From positions 1-64,000 of the forward strand of contig NZ_JANTYU010000008.1 in the NCBI RefSeq assembly GCF_024806835.1: a DNA stretch of 64,000 nucleotides, read 5' to 3'. The stretch is from Xanthomonas sp. 3793. Its GTDB lineage: Bacteria; Pseudomonadota; Gammaproteobacteria; Xanthomonadales; Xanthomonadaceae. The number at the start of each line of letters is the position of its first letter. Position 1 is the first letter of the stretch. This document shows positions 1-7,822 of this stretch, piece by piece. A model generated the notes under the pieces. It saw only the letters and a program-made list of their open reading frames with translations, was not told the DNA's origin and did not search any database. A program made the position numbers and the translations under genes.

Positions 1-495
1 CTCTCGGGCCACAGCTTCGAGCACGACCTGCAGGTGGCAGCCGATGCCGGCCTGCTGGGCAGCATCGACGCCAACCGCGGCAACCCGCAGAACGGCTGGG
101 ACACCGACCAGTTCCCGACCGACCTGTACGACACCGTCGGCGCGATGCTGGTGGTGCTGCGGCAGGGCGGGCTGGCACCGGGCGGCTTGAACTTCGATGC
201 CAAGGTGCGCCGCGAATCGTCCGATCCGCAGGATCTGTTCCTGGCGCATATCGGCGGCATGGACGCGTTCGCACGCGGCCTGGAAGTGGCCAACGCGCTG
301 CTGACGTCGTCGCCGCTGGAGCAGTGGCGCGCCGAGCGTTACGCCAGCTTCGACAGCGGTGCCGGTGCTGATTTTGCCAACGGCAGCAGCACGCTGGCGG
401 ACCTGGCCAGCTACGCGGCCGGCAACGCGCCCAAGCAGGTCAGCGGGCGCCAGGAAGCGTATGAGAACCTGATCAACCAGTATCTGACGCGTTGA
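1..495 (+). CDS. xylA: Xylose isomerase, C-terminal part (gene begins before the window)
   Basis: The reading frame is open from base 1 and ends at 495, giving the last 164 residues of a xylose isomerase, which interconverts D-xylose and D-xylulose in the cytoplasm. The stretch GSIDANRGNPQNGWDTDQFP near the start is the conserved metal-binding segment of the family (Asp residues that hold the divalent cations), and the tail FARGLEVANALL...YENLINQYL is typical of the C-terminal helices. The N-terminus and most of the catalytic barrel lie outside the window. A sugar transporter gene follows 86 nt downstream on the same strand, so the two are probably one xylose-utilisation operon. Confidence 0.95.
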   Translation, partial: LSGHSFEHDLQVAADAGLLGSIDANRGNPQNGWDTDQFPTDLYDTVGAMLVVLRQGGLAPGGLNFDAKVRRESSDPQDLFLAHIGGMDAFARGLEVANALLTSSPLEQWRAERYASFDSGAGADFANGSSTLADLASYAAGNAPKQVSGRQEAYENLINQYLTR

Positions 496-581
496 TGTCC
501 CGTGGCCGGCGGCGCAGTGCGCGTCGCCGGCCGATGGCGGTCGCCCCGTGGCCGCGCCCTTGCATGTTTCCAGGTGAACCC

Positions 582-2009
582 ATGTCCAGTGTCTCCATTG
601 ACGGCGCCCCCGATGCCGGCGAGAACACCCGTTTCATCATCCTGATCAGCTGTGTGGCCACGATTGGCGGCTTTCTGTTCGGCTTCGACAGTGGCGTGAT
701 CAACGGCACCGTCGACGGGCTCAAGCAGACCTTCAATTCCAGCGCCGCCGAGACCGGGTTCGAAGTCGCCTCGATGCTGCTGGGGTGCGCCATTGGCGCC
801 TTCTTTGCCGGCCGCCTGGCCGACCGCTGGGGCCGCCGCGCGGTCCTGATCATTTCTGCGGCGCTGTTCCTGCTCTCGGCCATTGGCGCCGGTGCCTCGC
901 ACAGCTCCGGCTTCTTCATCTTCGCCCGCGTGATGGGCGGCTTTGCGGTGGGCGCGGCCAGCGTCATCTCGCCGGCCTACATCGCCGAGGTCGCCTCCGC
1001 GCGCTATCGCGGCCGGCTCGCCACGATGCAGCAGATCGCCATCATCAGCGGGCTGTTCTGCGCGTTCCTGAGCAACTACCTGCTGGCCAACGCCGCCGGT
1101 GCCTCCACCGAACCGTTATGGGCCGGGCAGGCGGCCTGGCGCTGGATGTTCTGGATGCAGGCGATTCCCTCCTTGCTGTTCCTGTTGCTGCTGCTGGTCA
1201 TTCCGGAAAGCCCGCGCTACTTGGTGGTCAAGGGCCGCCGCGAGCAGGCGCTGGTGGTGTTGAAGCGCCTGTACGGCAACGCCGCCGCGCAGACCAAGCT
1301 GGGCGAAATCTCCGCCTCGATGTCGGCCGACCAGCACAAGCCCAAGTTCTCCGATCTGATCAGCAAGACCACCGGCAAGGTGCGCCCGATCGTCTGGATC
1401 GGCGTGGGCCTGGCGGTGTTCCAGCAGCTGGTCGGCATCAACGTGGTGTTCTACTACGGCGCCGTACTGTGGCAGGCGGTGGGCTTCTCCGAACAGGACG
1501 CGCTGCTGATCAACGTGCTCTCTGGCGGCCTGAGCATCGGCGCCTGCCTGGTCACAGTGATGCTGGTCGACAAGATCGGCCGCAAGCCACTGCTGTGGAT
1601 CGGCTCGGCCGGCATGGCGGTGTCGCTGGCCCTGGTGACCTATGCCTTCGCCACCGCCTCGCTGGACCCCAACGGCAAGCTCGCCATGTCCGATGCCATG
1701 GGCATGCTGGCGCTGGTGGCCGCCAACGTCTACGTGGTGTTCTTCAACGCCTCATGGGGCCCGGTGATGTGGGTGATGCTGGGCGAGATGTTCCCCAACC
1801 AGATCCGCGGCTCGGGCCTGGCCATTGCCGGTGCCGCGCAATGGACGTCCAACTTCGCCATCACCGTCAGCTTCCCGATCCTGCTCGGCAGCATCGGCCT
1901 GGCCGGCGCCTACGGCATCTACACCGTCGCCGCCTTCATCTCGGTGTTCTTCGTGCTCAAGTACGTCTACGAGACCAAGGGCAAGGAGCTGGAGCAGATG
2001 GAGGGCTGA
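582..2009 (+). CDS. MFS sugar:proton symporter (xylose-type)
   Basis: A 475-residue major facilitator superfamily sugar porter with about 12 hydrophobic segments. Family signatures visible in order are GFLFGFDSGVING in TM1, DRWGRRA in the first cytoplasmic loop, PESPRYLV after TM6, QQLVGINVVFYYG in TM7, DKIGRKPLL in the second-half loop and GEMFPNQIRG near TM10. The frame is open from 492, but the family N-terminus and the spacing to xylA favour ATG 582. The position directly behind xylA makes xylose the most likely substrate (XylE-like); glucose or another pentose cannot be excluded. No promoter is evident in the 86-nt gap. Confidence 0.9.
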   Translation: MSSVSIDGAPDAGENTRFIILISCVATIGGFLFGFDSGVINGTVDGLKQTFNSSAAETGFEVASMLLGCAIGAFFAGRLADRWGRRAVLIISAALFLLSAIGAGASHSSGFFIFARVMGGFAVGAASVISPAYIAEVASARYRGRLATMQQIAIISGLFCAFLSNYLLANAAGASTEPLWAGQAAWRWMFWMQAIPSLLFLLLLLVIPESPRYLVVKGRREQALVVLKRLYGNAAAQTKLGEISASMSADQHKPKFSDLISKTTGKVRPIVWIGVGLAVFQQLVGINVVFYYGAVLWQAVGFSEQDALLINVLSGGLSIGACLVTVMLVDKIGRKPLLWIGSAGMAVSLALVTYAFATASLDPNGKLAMSDAMGMLALVAANVYVVFFNASWGPVMWVMLGEMFPNQIRGSGLAIAGAAQWTSNFAITVSFPILLGSIGLAGAYGIYTVAAFISVFFVLKYVYETKGKELEQMEG

Positions 2010-2044
2010 TTCTGTCTGTTGTGCCGATATCGGCATGGAAAACG

Positions 2045-2073
2045 AAGAAGGCCGCGCAACGCGCGGCCTTCTT
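2045..2073 (+). terminator. Strong hairpin after the sugar transporter gene
   Basis: A 13-bp perfect stem (left arm 2045-2057, right arm 2061-2073) closed by a 3-nt AAC loop starts 35 nt after the transporter stop codon. There is no clear run of T after it, but the A-rich left and T-rich right ends of the stem would give it short A/T tracts in either direction. Confidence 0.65.
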
Positions 2074-2273
2074 GTAGAAGCGTGTTCATCCGCCCGGCAT
2101 GGTCACATCGCCGCTGGGGAGTGCATCATCCTTGTTGCAAGGCGCTTGTTGCCTGGGAGCAGCACGGATCCGCTGTCGATGTCACTCTCGCGATCTGTGC
2201 GCTTCGGCTATACGCGATGTGCTAATTGGCTTCACACTAGGCAAAATTCGTCGAAGAACCAGGGAGTGGTTGC

Positions 2274-3773
2274 ATGGCAGTTGTTAGAGAGCTGGCGGAA
2301 GGGCTTCTCCTCAGTCTGGGCTATTGCGTCGTCTATCTACTTGTCTGGCATTTGTCTGTCGACCAGTGGTATCTGCCCGCTGGTTTGAGGGCGGCGTCTC
2401 TTCTATTCATGCCGTATCGTCGCTGGCCGTTCCTGCTAGCGGGAGATGCTGCCGCGATGCTTTGGTTGCGCATCCCCATGCTGGAGACAAGGGATTACGC
2501 GCCGATGTGGGCGTACATGAGCCCGTTCCTGCTTGCACCAGCAGTTGCGCTTGCAGTGTCTGCGATCCGTCGGCACACGCTGAACGTGATGACCCGCAAC
2601 GCAATTCTTCCGTTGATGGCGCTCCTGGCGTTATGGAGCACGCTTTGCGGCATGGCGCTGAATGCCACGCTTGGCGGTCCCGTCGCCAGTTCTCCCATGG
2701 AGATTTTGTTGCGCACATGGCTGGGGTCCTATCTCGGCATCTTGATGTTTCTGTTGCCTGGTCTGCTATGGCATCGGCGTAAAGAAAGCGATCCGCCCAG
2801 CAACCTGGTGCGCGACAGTACCCTCGCGGGATTGGCGATGGCAGTTTTGTTCTGCACTGCCAATGTCGTTCCGGAGCCGCTGCTACGACAGGTCTTGATG
2901 GTGTCGCTGGTTGGGCCGGCGATCATTCTGACGCTCCGCTACGGTTGGCGCGGCGCAGCGGTTGGTGCATTGCTGGCAAATCTTATTGCCGCCTTGTCGC
3001 GCTCGAAATATGGGATTGCCGCTTACGACCCGGAACTATTTAGTGTCCAGCTGCTGATCGCTGTCATTGCGACGGGTCTATTTGTCCTCGGTTCGCAGTT
3101 GGCTTCTGTATACGCACAGGCTGGCAACCACGGCCAAGTACAGTTGGAAGCATTGCAATTCGCTCAGGCCGGTTATCTCGCGGCTGAGCGCACTCTGCGC
3201 AACCGAGTTGTGGACTACTCTGATATCAATGTTCACATCAACCGACTGCGCAAGGAGTGTGTCGCTCAGCTACGCGAACGTGGGCACCATGCTGCAGCAA
3301 TGGAACTGACCAGAGCGGGAGTCATCGAGTCGCAGCTGCTGCACGAATACGTCGCCGGGCTGTATCCGCTTGAGATCGAAACTCATGGCGTGTATCAAGC
3401 CCTGCGTTCACCGGCATTGGCGCGTTTTTACGGCACGGAGATCCATCACGCGTTGCGTGGCAATTGCAGCAATCTTTCACTGGGCTTGCAACTGGCGGCC
3501 TATCGATGCGTGCTGAACGCGTTAGAGATGCTTCCGCAGGCGAAGCGGCATCTCATACAGGCCCGTGCATGGAAAGGTCGTAACGCACAGGGGGTGGTGA
3601 TCAGAATCTTCGCTGATAGTTCTCTACTGGACGTGGTGCATCGTGATGCGCCCGAGGCAAGCAACGAATTGCGGACGCGACTGAAAGCGCATGGCGGTAC
3701 TTTTCGTCGCCGCCATGCGTTGGTCCTCAGTTTCCTGGTTGCCGAACAGGCATCTGTCACTTCGTCCGTGTGA
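2274..3773 (+). CDS. MASE1-type integral membrane protein with degenerate kinase-like C-terminus
   Basis: 499 residues. The first 280 or so form about eight hydrophobic segments with a MASE1-like opening (WYLPAGLRAASLLFMPYRRWPFLLAGD), a membrane sensor module common in histidine kinases and diguanylate cyclases. The cytoplasmic part (about 290-480) retains the outline of a UhpB/LytS-like kinase: a region in the place of the phosphoacceptor helix (LLHEYVAGLYPLEIETHG) and LSLGLQLAAYRCVLNALEML where the N-box helix would be. I see no phosphoacceptor H-D/E pair and no G-box motifs, so it is probably not an active kinase. An SD-like AGGGAGTGG precedes ATG 2274. It overlaps the convergent gene downstream by 17 nt. 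Ligand unknown. Confidence 0.75.
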   Translation: MAVVRELAEGLLLSLGYCVVYLLVWHLSVDQWYLPAGLRAASLLFMPYRRWPFLLAGDAAAMLWLRIPMLETRDYAPMWAYMSPFLLAPAVALAVSAIRRHTLNVMTRNAILPLMALLALWSTLCGMALNATLGGPVASSPMEILLRTWLGSYLGILMFLLPGLLWHRRKESDPPSNLVRDSTLAGLAMAVLFCTANVVPEPLLRQVLMVSLVGPAIILTLRYGWRGAAVGALLANLIAALSRSKYGIAAYDPELFSVQLLIAVIATGLFVLGSQLASVYAQAGNHGQVQLEALQFAQAGYLAAERTLRNRVVDYSDINVHINRLRKECVAQLRERGHHAAAMELTRAGVIESQLLHEYVAGLYPLEIETHGVYQALRSPALARFYGTEIHHALRGNCSNLSLGLQLAAYRCVLNALEMLPQAKRHLIQARAWKGRNAQGVVIRIFADSSLLDVVHRDAPEASNELRTRLKAHGGTFRRRHALVLSFLVAEQASVTSSV

Positions 3774-4191
3774 CGATCCAGCGCTCTCCAGATGTGCTCG
3801 GAATCAGATACACGGTGAAATTGTCGGTCTGATATACCAACTGTGCTGTTGCCGGAACCACCAGGGTCGAGGCTGTGACGCGACTGACGTCCTTGCCCAT
3901 TGGCAGTACCCAGAGAAGCTCGCCTGCACGGCCGACCGCACCGCGGACTACGCCACTTGCATCGTTGATCTGCAGATACAGCATTCCCTCGCGTTGAAAC
4001 TCGTAGATCCGCCATGTCGGATCTACTGCCAGGTTAGTCGCACGCGGTGCCGACTCGCCTAGCCCTGTAGCAGCCAGCGAGGCAACCGTACCATCGCCTG
4101 GACAGCAGGCATTTGCCGATCCGATACCTGCCAGCATTGCGACGGCGAGGGCACCTAGAGTCTTTATTGCTAGCTTTGCCTTCACTTCCAT
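3757..4191 (-). CDS. Small secreted protein of unknown function
   Basis: 144 residues with a clear Sec signal peptide (charged start MEVKAKLAIK, hydrophobic core LGALAVAMLAG, predicted cleavage after SANA at about residue 28), so probably periplasmic or secreted. The mature part begins with a Cys-Cys pair and has a beta-rich look, with alternating hydrophobic residues and no recognised motif. An SD-like AAGGCGA precedes the ATG at 4191. The 3' end overlaps the convergent MASE1-type gene by 17 nt, so the two transcripts are antisense at their ends. I do not recognise a family. Confidence 0.7.
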   Translation of the reverse strand: MEVKAKLAIKTLGALAVAMLAGIGSANACCPGDGTVASLAATGLGESAPRATNLAVDPTWRIYEFQREGMLYLQINDASGVVRGAVGRAGELLWVLPMGKDVSRVTASTLVVPATAQLVYQTDNFTVYLIPSTSGERWIVTRTK

Positions 4192-4708
4192 GACTTCGCC
4201 TTTTTCCCTTAATCGGGAACTATCTAGCCTGCAATTCAGGCATGCCTACGGTACGTGTTTCTCTGTAGTTCCGTGAGGGGCTGAGTCCAATTTCATTGGA
4301 TACGCGTCGCGCCAATGTGTTGACTCGGCGACATGCATGCGAATAGGCATGGCAGCAATATCACTTTAGGTGGTGCCGGTTTTCCGGCGCGTGCTTTCCG
4401 GTGTTGGTTATTGGTGTTTCTGCACGCTGTCTGGATCCGCCGTGCCAGCTCACGGTCCAGGGGCACGTCGATCCCCATACCGACAGGTGTGCATCCTGTG
4501 TGGGACTGGATCAGGCTCATCCACGGGCTCGGCCAGATGACTTGCCCGTCAGTGGGGAATGGTCGTTACCCGGTCTTTTTCATGGCGTCAATGAAAGCGT
4601 CGCGGGGAATTTGTCGAGTAATGTCACTGGGTTTTTTCGGGCTGAAATGTGTTGTCGAAGATATTTGAGTGATAAATCGACTTGTCATCCTTCCACTCCG
4701 GCCAAGCA
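4192..4708. other. Intergenic stretch without a supported gene
   Basis: 517 nt between the secreted-protein gene and the small divergent gene. Base composition is lower in GC than the flanks, especially 4570-4690. Only short ORFs without ribosome binding sites or recognisable content are present. The first 60 nt must hold the promoter of the minus-strand secreted-protein gene. Confidence 0.5.
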
Positions 4709-4930
4709 TTAATACGTGCTCAGCGCGGTTTGCGCATGCTCGAACCATCCAATTACCTGCCGACGATGAGGTTCGCCCCAGCGACGCAGGAATTGCTGGG
4801 TGTGGTGGTCGCCGAGATCGCGCAGGCTGGCGAGCCGTTGGGCGATGAAAGGCGCGGTCAGTGGCTGGGCGCAGTCGACTTCAATGCAGTGGCGCCAGGC
4901 GGTATAGCTGTCGGGGATGGCGGGGGGCAT
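4709..4930 (-). CDS. Small conserved-looking protein, divergent from the amidase/folE2 operon
   Basis: 73 residues, MPPAIPDSYTAWRHCIEVDC at the start and RRQVIGWFEHAQTALSTY at the end, with a balanced, protein-like composition and Cys/His residues (HC, DC, DHH). The pattern resembles small hypothetical proteins that I recall near zinc-starvation genes in pseudomonads, but that link is from memory only. An SD-like GAAGAG lies 9 nt before ATG 4930. A Zur-like inverted repeat lies 70 nt upstream, shared with the divergent amidase gene, so regulation by zinc is plausible. Function unknown. Confidence 0.6.
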   Translation of the reverse strand: MPPAIPDSYTAWRHCIEVDCAQPLTAPFIAQRLASLRDLGDHHTQQFLRRWGEPHRRQVIGWFEHAQTALSTY

Positions 4931-4999
4931 CGTGGTGCTCTTCGGTAAACGTGAACGTGAGGACGTTGGCGGGGCACGGCAGGCTTGATTTTGCGCAGT

Positions 5000-5020
5000 A
5001 AGTGTTACTTTATAACACTT
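5000..5020. promoter_or_regulatory. Candidate Zur operator (inverted repeat)
   Basis: Perfect 8-bp inverted repeat AAGTGTTA / TAACACTT separated by CTTTA. Its core fits the known gammaproteobacterial Zur box, built on TGTTATA...TATAACA. It sits between the divergent small gene (start 4930) and the amidase-folE2 operon (start 5150), and FolE2 is a classic zinc-starvation enzyme. Binding by Zur is inferred from sequence and context. Confidence 0.55.
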
Positions 5021-5149
5021 TATCCATCACTAGTCTTGTCACGTCGTGTCGCTTTCCTTGCCGCAGAGTGTCATTTGCCTGGTCACCGTGCCGAACCTTC
5101 CGTGCTCCAGGTGCCGCGGTGGCCGCGTCGGTCCCTCGGGATTGGCCCG

Positions 5150-6301
5150 ATGAGGCGGCGGCAGGTGCTGCGCACCGTCGGCGCAGCCTTGGTGCTGTCG
5201 CCGAGCCTGGTCCACGGACAATCGCTGCCGCGGCTGCGCAACTGCACCCTGCAGCGTCAGGAGGCGGGGCTGCGACTTCGACTCGCCTTGAGTACGCAGG
5301 TCGCCTACCGCAGTTTCAGCCTGTCCGACCCGGCGCGCTTGGTCATCGATCTGTCGGGCATTTCGGCGCAGCCACCGCAGATGGATCCATTGCCCGAGGG
5401 TCTCGCCGTCGCCGCCATCCGCAGCGGCCCCCATGGTGACGGGCTACGCGTGGTGCTCGACCTGTCGCAGCCGCTGACGGCCACGCCGCGGTGGGAAGGC
5501 AGTGCGTTGGTATTCGATCTTGCTGCCGCTTCCGGCACTGTCCCGTTGTCCGCAGCCGATCTGGCTATTGCGGCGGCTGCGTTCACACGCTCGCGCCTGC
5601 ATCCGTACGTAATCGCCATCGACGCCGGCCATGGCGGCAAGGATCCGGGGGCGGTCAGCGCGGATGCCCGCTACGAGAAACATGTCGCCATGGCGGTGGC
5701 CGGGCGGCTGCACCAGCGCCTGGCGGCCGATCCGCGTTACCGGCCGAGCATGATCCGTAGCGACGACCGCTTCGTGCCGCTACACGAGCGTGTACTGCTC
5801 GCGCATCGGCACAACGCCGATCTGTTCGTGTCCATCCATGCCGATGCCGCGCCCAACAGCCAGGCGCGTGGCGCCTCGGTATTCGCCTTGTCCGAGAGCG
5901 GGGCCAGCTCGGCCCTGGCCCGCTGGATTGCCGACAGCGAAAACGCCGCCGACGACATGGGCGACAGCGCACGCCGCCTGCGCGTGCCCAGCAACCCGGT
6001 GCTGTCGCAGGTGCTGGCCGACCTGTCGCTGAGCGGCACCATCGCCAGCAGCCTGCAGTTCGGCAAGCTGATGCTCGGCCGCCTGCAGCAGGTGACGCGC
6101 CTGCACCAGGATCAGGTGGGGCAGGCCGGCTTTGCGGTGCTGAAGTCGCCGGATATTCCGTCGTTGCTGGTGGAAACCGGCTTCATGAGCAATCGCGACG
6201 ATTGCAACAGGCTTTGCGGCGGTACCCATCAGGACGAGCTGGCGCAGACGCTGCATGCGGGCATCGACGATTACTTCCAGGCCTTCCCCGGTCGCGCTTG
6301 A
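5150..6301 (+). CDS. N-acetylmuramoyl-L-alanine amidase (AmiC/AmiA type, Tat-exported)
   Basis: 383 residues. It cleaves the bond between N-acetylmuramic acid and the L-Ala of peptide stems in the periplasm, as in cell separation. The start at ATG 5150 is chosen because it gives a twin-arginine signal (RRRQVLRTVGAALVLSP); the frame is open upstream to 4985 but that part is not protein-like. An AMIN-like beta domain (about 30-130) is followed by a complete Amidase_3 domain with IAIDAGHGGKDPGA (zinc His), YEKHVAM (zinc Glu), SIHADA (zinc His) and LLVETGFMSN (catalytic Glu). It sits 36 nt before folE2 and behind a Zur-like box, so it is probably the zinc-starvation paralogue of a housekeeping amidase. 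Confidence 0.85.
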   Translation: MRRRQVLRTVGAALVLSPSLVHGQSLPRLRNCTLQRQEAGLRLRLALSTQVAYRSFSLSDPARLVIDLSGISAQPPQMDPLPEGLAVAAIRSGPHGDGLRVVLDLSQPLTATPRWEGSALVFDLAAASGTVPLSAADLAIAAAAFTRSRLHPYVIAIDAGHGGKDPGAVSADARYEKHVAMAVAGRLHQRLAADPRYRPSMIRSDDRFVPLHERVLLAHRHNADLFVSIHADAAPNSQARGASVFALSESGASSALARWIADSENAADDMGDSARRLRVPSNPVLSQVLADLSLSGTIASSLQFGKLMLGRLQQVTRLHQDQVGQAGFAVLKSPDIPSLLVETGFMSNRDDCNRLCGGTHQDELAQTLHAGIDDYFQAFPGRA

Positions 6302-6337
6302 GGCGCGATCGCCATCTTCCCTTTCTCAGAGCGATCA

Positions 6338-7267
6338 ATGTCCGCCACGCTTCCCGATGTTGCCGTTACCGAACTGCCCACGTTGAGCGCACCGTTGCGC
6401 TGGGTGGGGATGCACGATATTGCCATCCCCGTGCGCCTGGACGAGGCCGAGCCCAGTGGCACCGTCGCCGCCCGCGCCAGCGTGCAGGTCGACCTGCCGC
6501 GCGCGGAGATCAAGGGCATCCATATGTCGCGGTTGTACCGCCTGCTGGATCGGCATCTGGAACAGCCGGTCTCGCCGGCGATGTTGTCGCAGTTGTTGCA
6601 GGCCTTGATCGACAGTCATGCCGACTGCGGCAGCCGCGCGGCGCGGGTGACGCTGTCGCTCGAGGTGATGCTGCGTACGCCGGCCTTGCTCAGCGAGGGC
6701 CTGGCCGGGTGGCGCGCCTACCCGGTACGCATCGACGCGCAATGCAGGGAAGGGCGCAGCCTGGTCAGCCTGCAGATCGACGTGCTGTATGCCTCGACCT
6801 GCCCGTGTTCGGCCGCGTTGTCGCGGCAGTTGTTGAGCGAGGCCTTCGTGCAGCAGCATGCAGGTCGCGCCATGCTGCAGGTGGACGACATTGCGCAGTG
6901 GCTACAGGTGCACGGTTCGTACGCCACGCCCCACAGTCAGCGCAGCGTGGCGCAGGTGCGTGTGGATCTGCTGGCCTGCCTGCAGCGGCTGGATATCCGC
7001 GCATTGATCGGCGTCTGCGAACAGGCATTGGCAACGCCGGTGCAGGCCGCGGTACGGCGTATCGACGAGCAGGCATTCGCCCGCTTGAATGGCGCCAACC
7101 TGATGTATGTGGAAGATGCCGCGCGGCGTCTGCGCATGGCGTTGGCCGAGCGCTACACGGCCTTCGACGTGGCGGTGCGTCACCTGGAAAGCCTGCATGC
7201 CCACGACGCCGTCGCCGAAACCGGCAGTCATGCCGATGCCGACGCGTTTGATCCCTTCGCCCAGTGA
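6338..7267 (+). CDS. folE2: GTP cyclohydrolase IB (FolE2)
   Basis: 309 residues. It converts GTP to 7,8-dihydroneopterin triphosphate, the first step of folate synthesis, without needing zinc. Family marks are the N-terminal WVGMHDIAIPV, DLPRAEIKGIHMSR, the catalytic-cysteine motif CPCS at about residue 155 and the TPHSQRS segment near 197. The length is normal for the family. Bacteria with FolE2 commonly express it under zinc limitation to replace the zinc enzyme FolE; here it lies behind the amidase gene and a Zur-like box, which supports that role. Confidence 0.92.
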   Translation: MSATLPDVAVTELPTLSAPLRWVGMHDIAIPVRLDEAEPSGTVAARASVQVDLPRAEIKGIHMSRLYRLLDRHLEQPVSPAMLSQLLQALIDSHADCGSRAARVTLSLEVMLRTPALLSEGLAGWRAYPVRIDAQCREGRSLVSLQIDVLYASTCPCSAALSRQLLSEAFVQQHAGRAMLQVDDIAQWLQVHGSYATPHSQRSVAQVRVDLLACLQRLDIRALIGVCEQALATPVQAAVRRIDEQAFARLNGANLMYVEDAARRLRMALAERYTAFDVAVRHLESLHAHDAVAETGSHADADAFDPFAQ

Positions 7268-7276
7268 GGAGTTGCC

Positions 7277-7414
7277 ATGCAGTGCAAACATCCGCCTCGA
7301 TCTGCCGTCGCTGCGCGCAAGTGCCACGTTGATCGTACGCTGCGTCGATGCGGACGCGCGCTCGTGCAGGTCTATGTGTTGATCGGGCCTTACATGCTGT
7401 TTGTCGTGGGGTGA
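7277..7414 (+). CDS. Possible 45-residue protein behind folE2
   Basis: A short ORF begins 9 nt after the folE2 stop and has a good Shine-Dalgarno sequence (GAGGAG, 7 nt before ATG 7277). The product starts MQCKHPPRS, has three Cys and two His in its first 25 residues, and ends in a hydrophobic segment (VQVYVLIGPYMLFVVG) that could be a single membrane helix. I recognise no family. It could be a real third member of the zinc-starvation operon or a chance ORF; the ribosome binding site is the only positive evidence. Confidence 0.35.
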   Translation: MQCKHPPRSAVAARKCHVDRTLRRCGRALVQVYVLIGPYMLFVVG

Positions 7415-7650
7415 TCGACAGGGCCAAGCCCGCGCGCCGCCGCCAGGTTGCACGATAGCCGCAGAGCTGAGGTGCGCAATCGGCGACAAGGCCAACCCCG
7501 CAGTGTCCGGCGCCGTAACCGGCCTCGGCCAATCGGCGCATCCGGGCACATCGGATCGATGGCGTTGGCATGGGTGGTGGGCTTGTCTGGCCTGGGAAGG
7601 GATCATCGCGCTTCACCGGGCCAGCGGCAGTCACCGCTGCCCAACAACGC

Positions 7651-7672
7651 AAAAGCCCCGCAATGCGGGGCC
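7651..7672 (-). terminator. Rho-independent terminator of the tRNA-Glu gene
   Basis: Read on the minus strand: a GC-rich stem (GGCCCCGC / GCGGGGCT) with a 4-nt loop, followed by TTTT. It lies 28 nt beyond the 3' end of the tRNA. Confidence 0.8.
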
Positions 7673-7699
7673 TTGGCGTGGTCTGCGGCAGGACGAACG

Positions 7700-7774
7700 T
7701 GGTGCTCCCTAGGGGACTCGAACCCCTGTTTTAGCCTTGAGAGGGCCACGTCCTAACCATTAGACGAAGGGAGC
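7700..7774 (-). tRNA. tRNA-Glu (anticodon CTC)
   Basis: 75 nt on the minus strand. The acceptor stem GCTCCCT pairs with AGGGAGC, the D arm is GTCT...GGAC, the anticodon stem TGGCC/GGCTA encloses loop CTCTCAA (anticodon CTC, reading GAG), and the T arm is AGGGG-TTCGAGT-CCCCT. Discriminator A and the CCA end are encoded. A terminator follows. Confidence 0.95.
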
Positions 7775-7822
7775 GTTTTGTCGCGTCTTGTGCAGCGCGC
7801 TAGTATAGTGAGGTAATAGCCG

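Noticed and set aside
4985..5149. Upstream extension of the amidase reading frame
   Set aside because: It would cross the Zur-like box and the added residues are not protein-like; ATG 5150 begins a clean twin-arginine signal.
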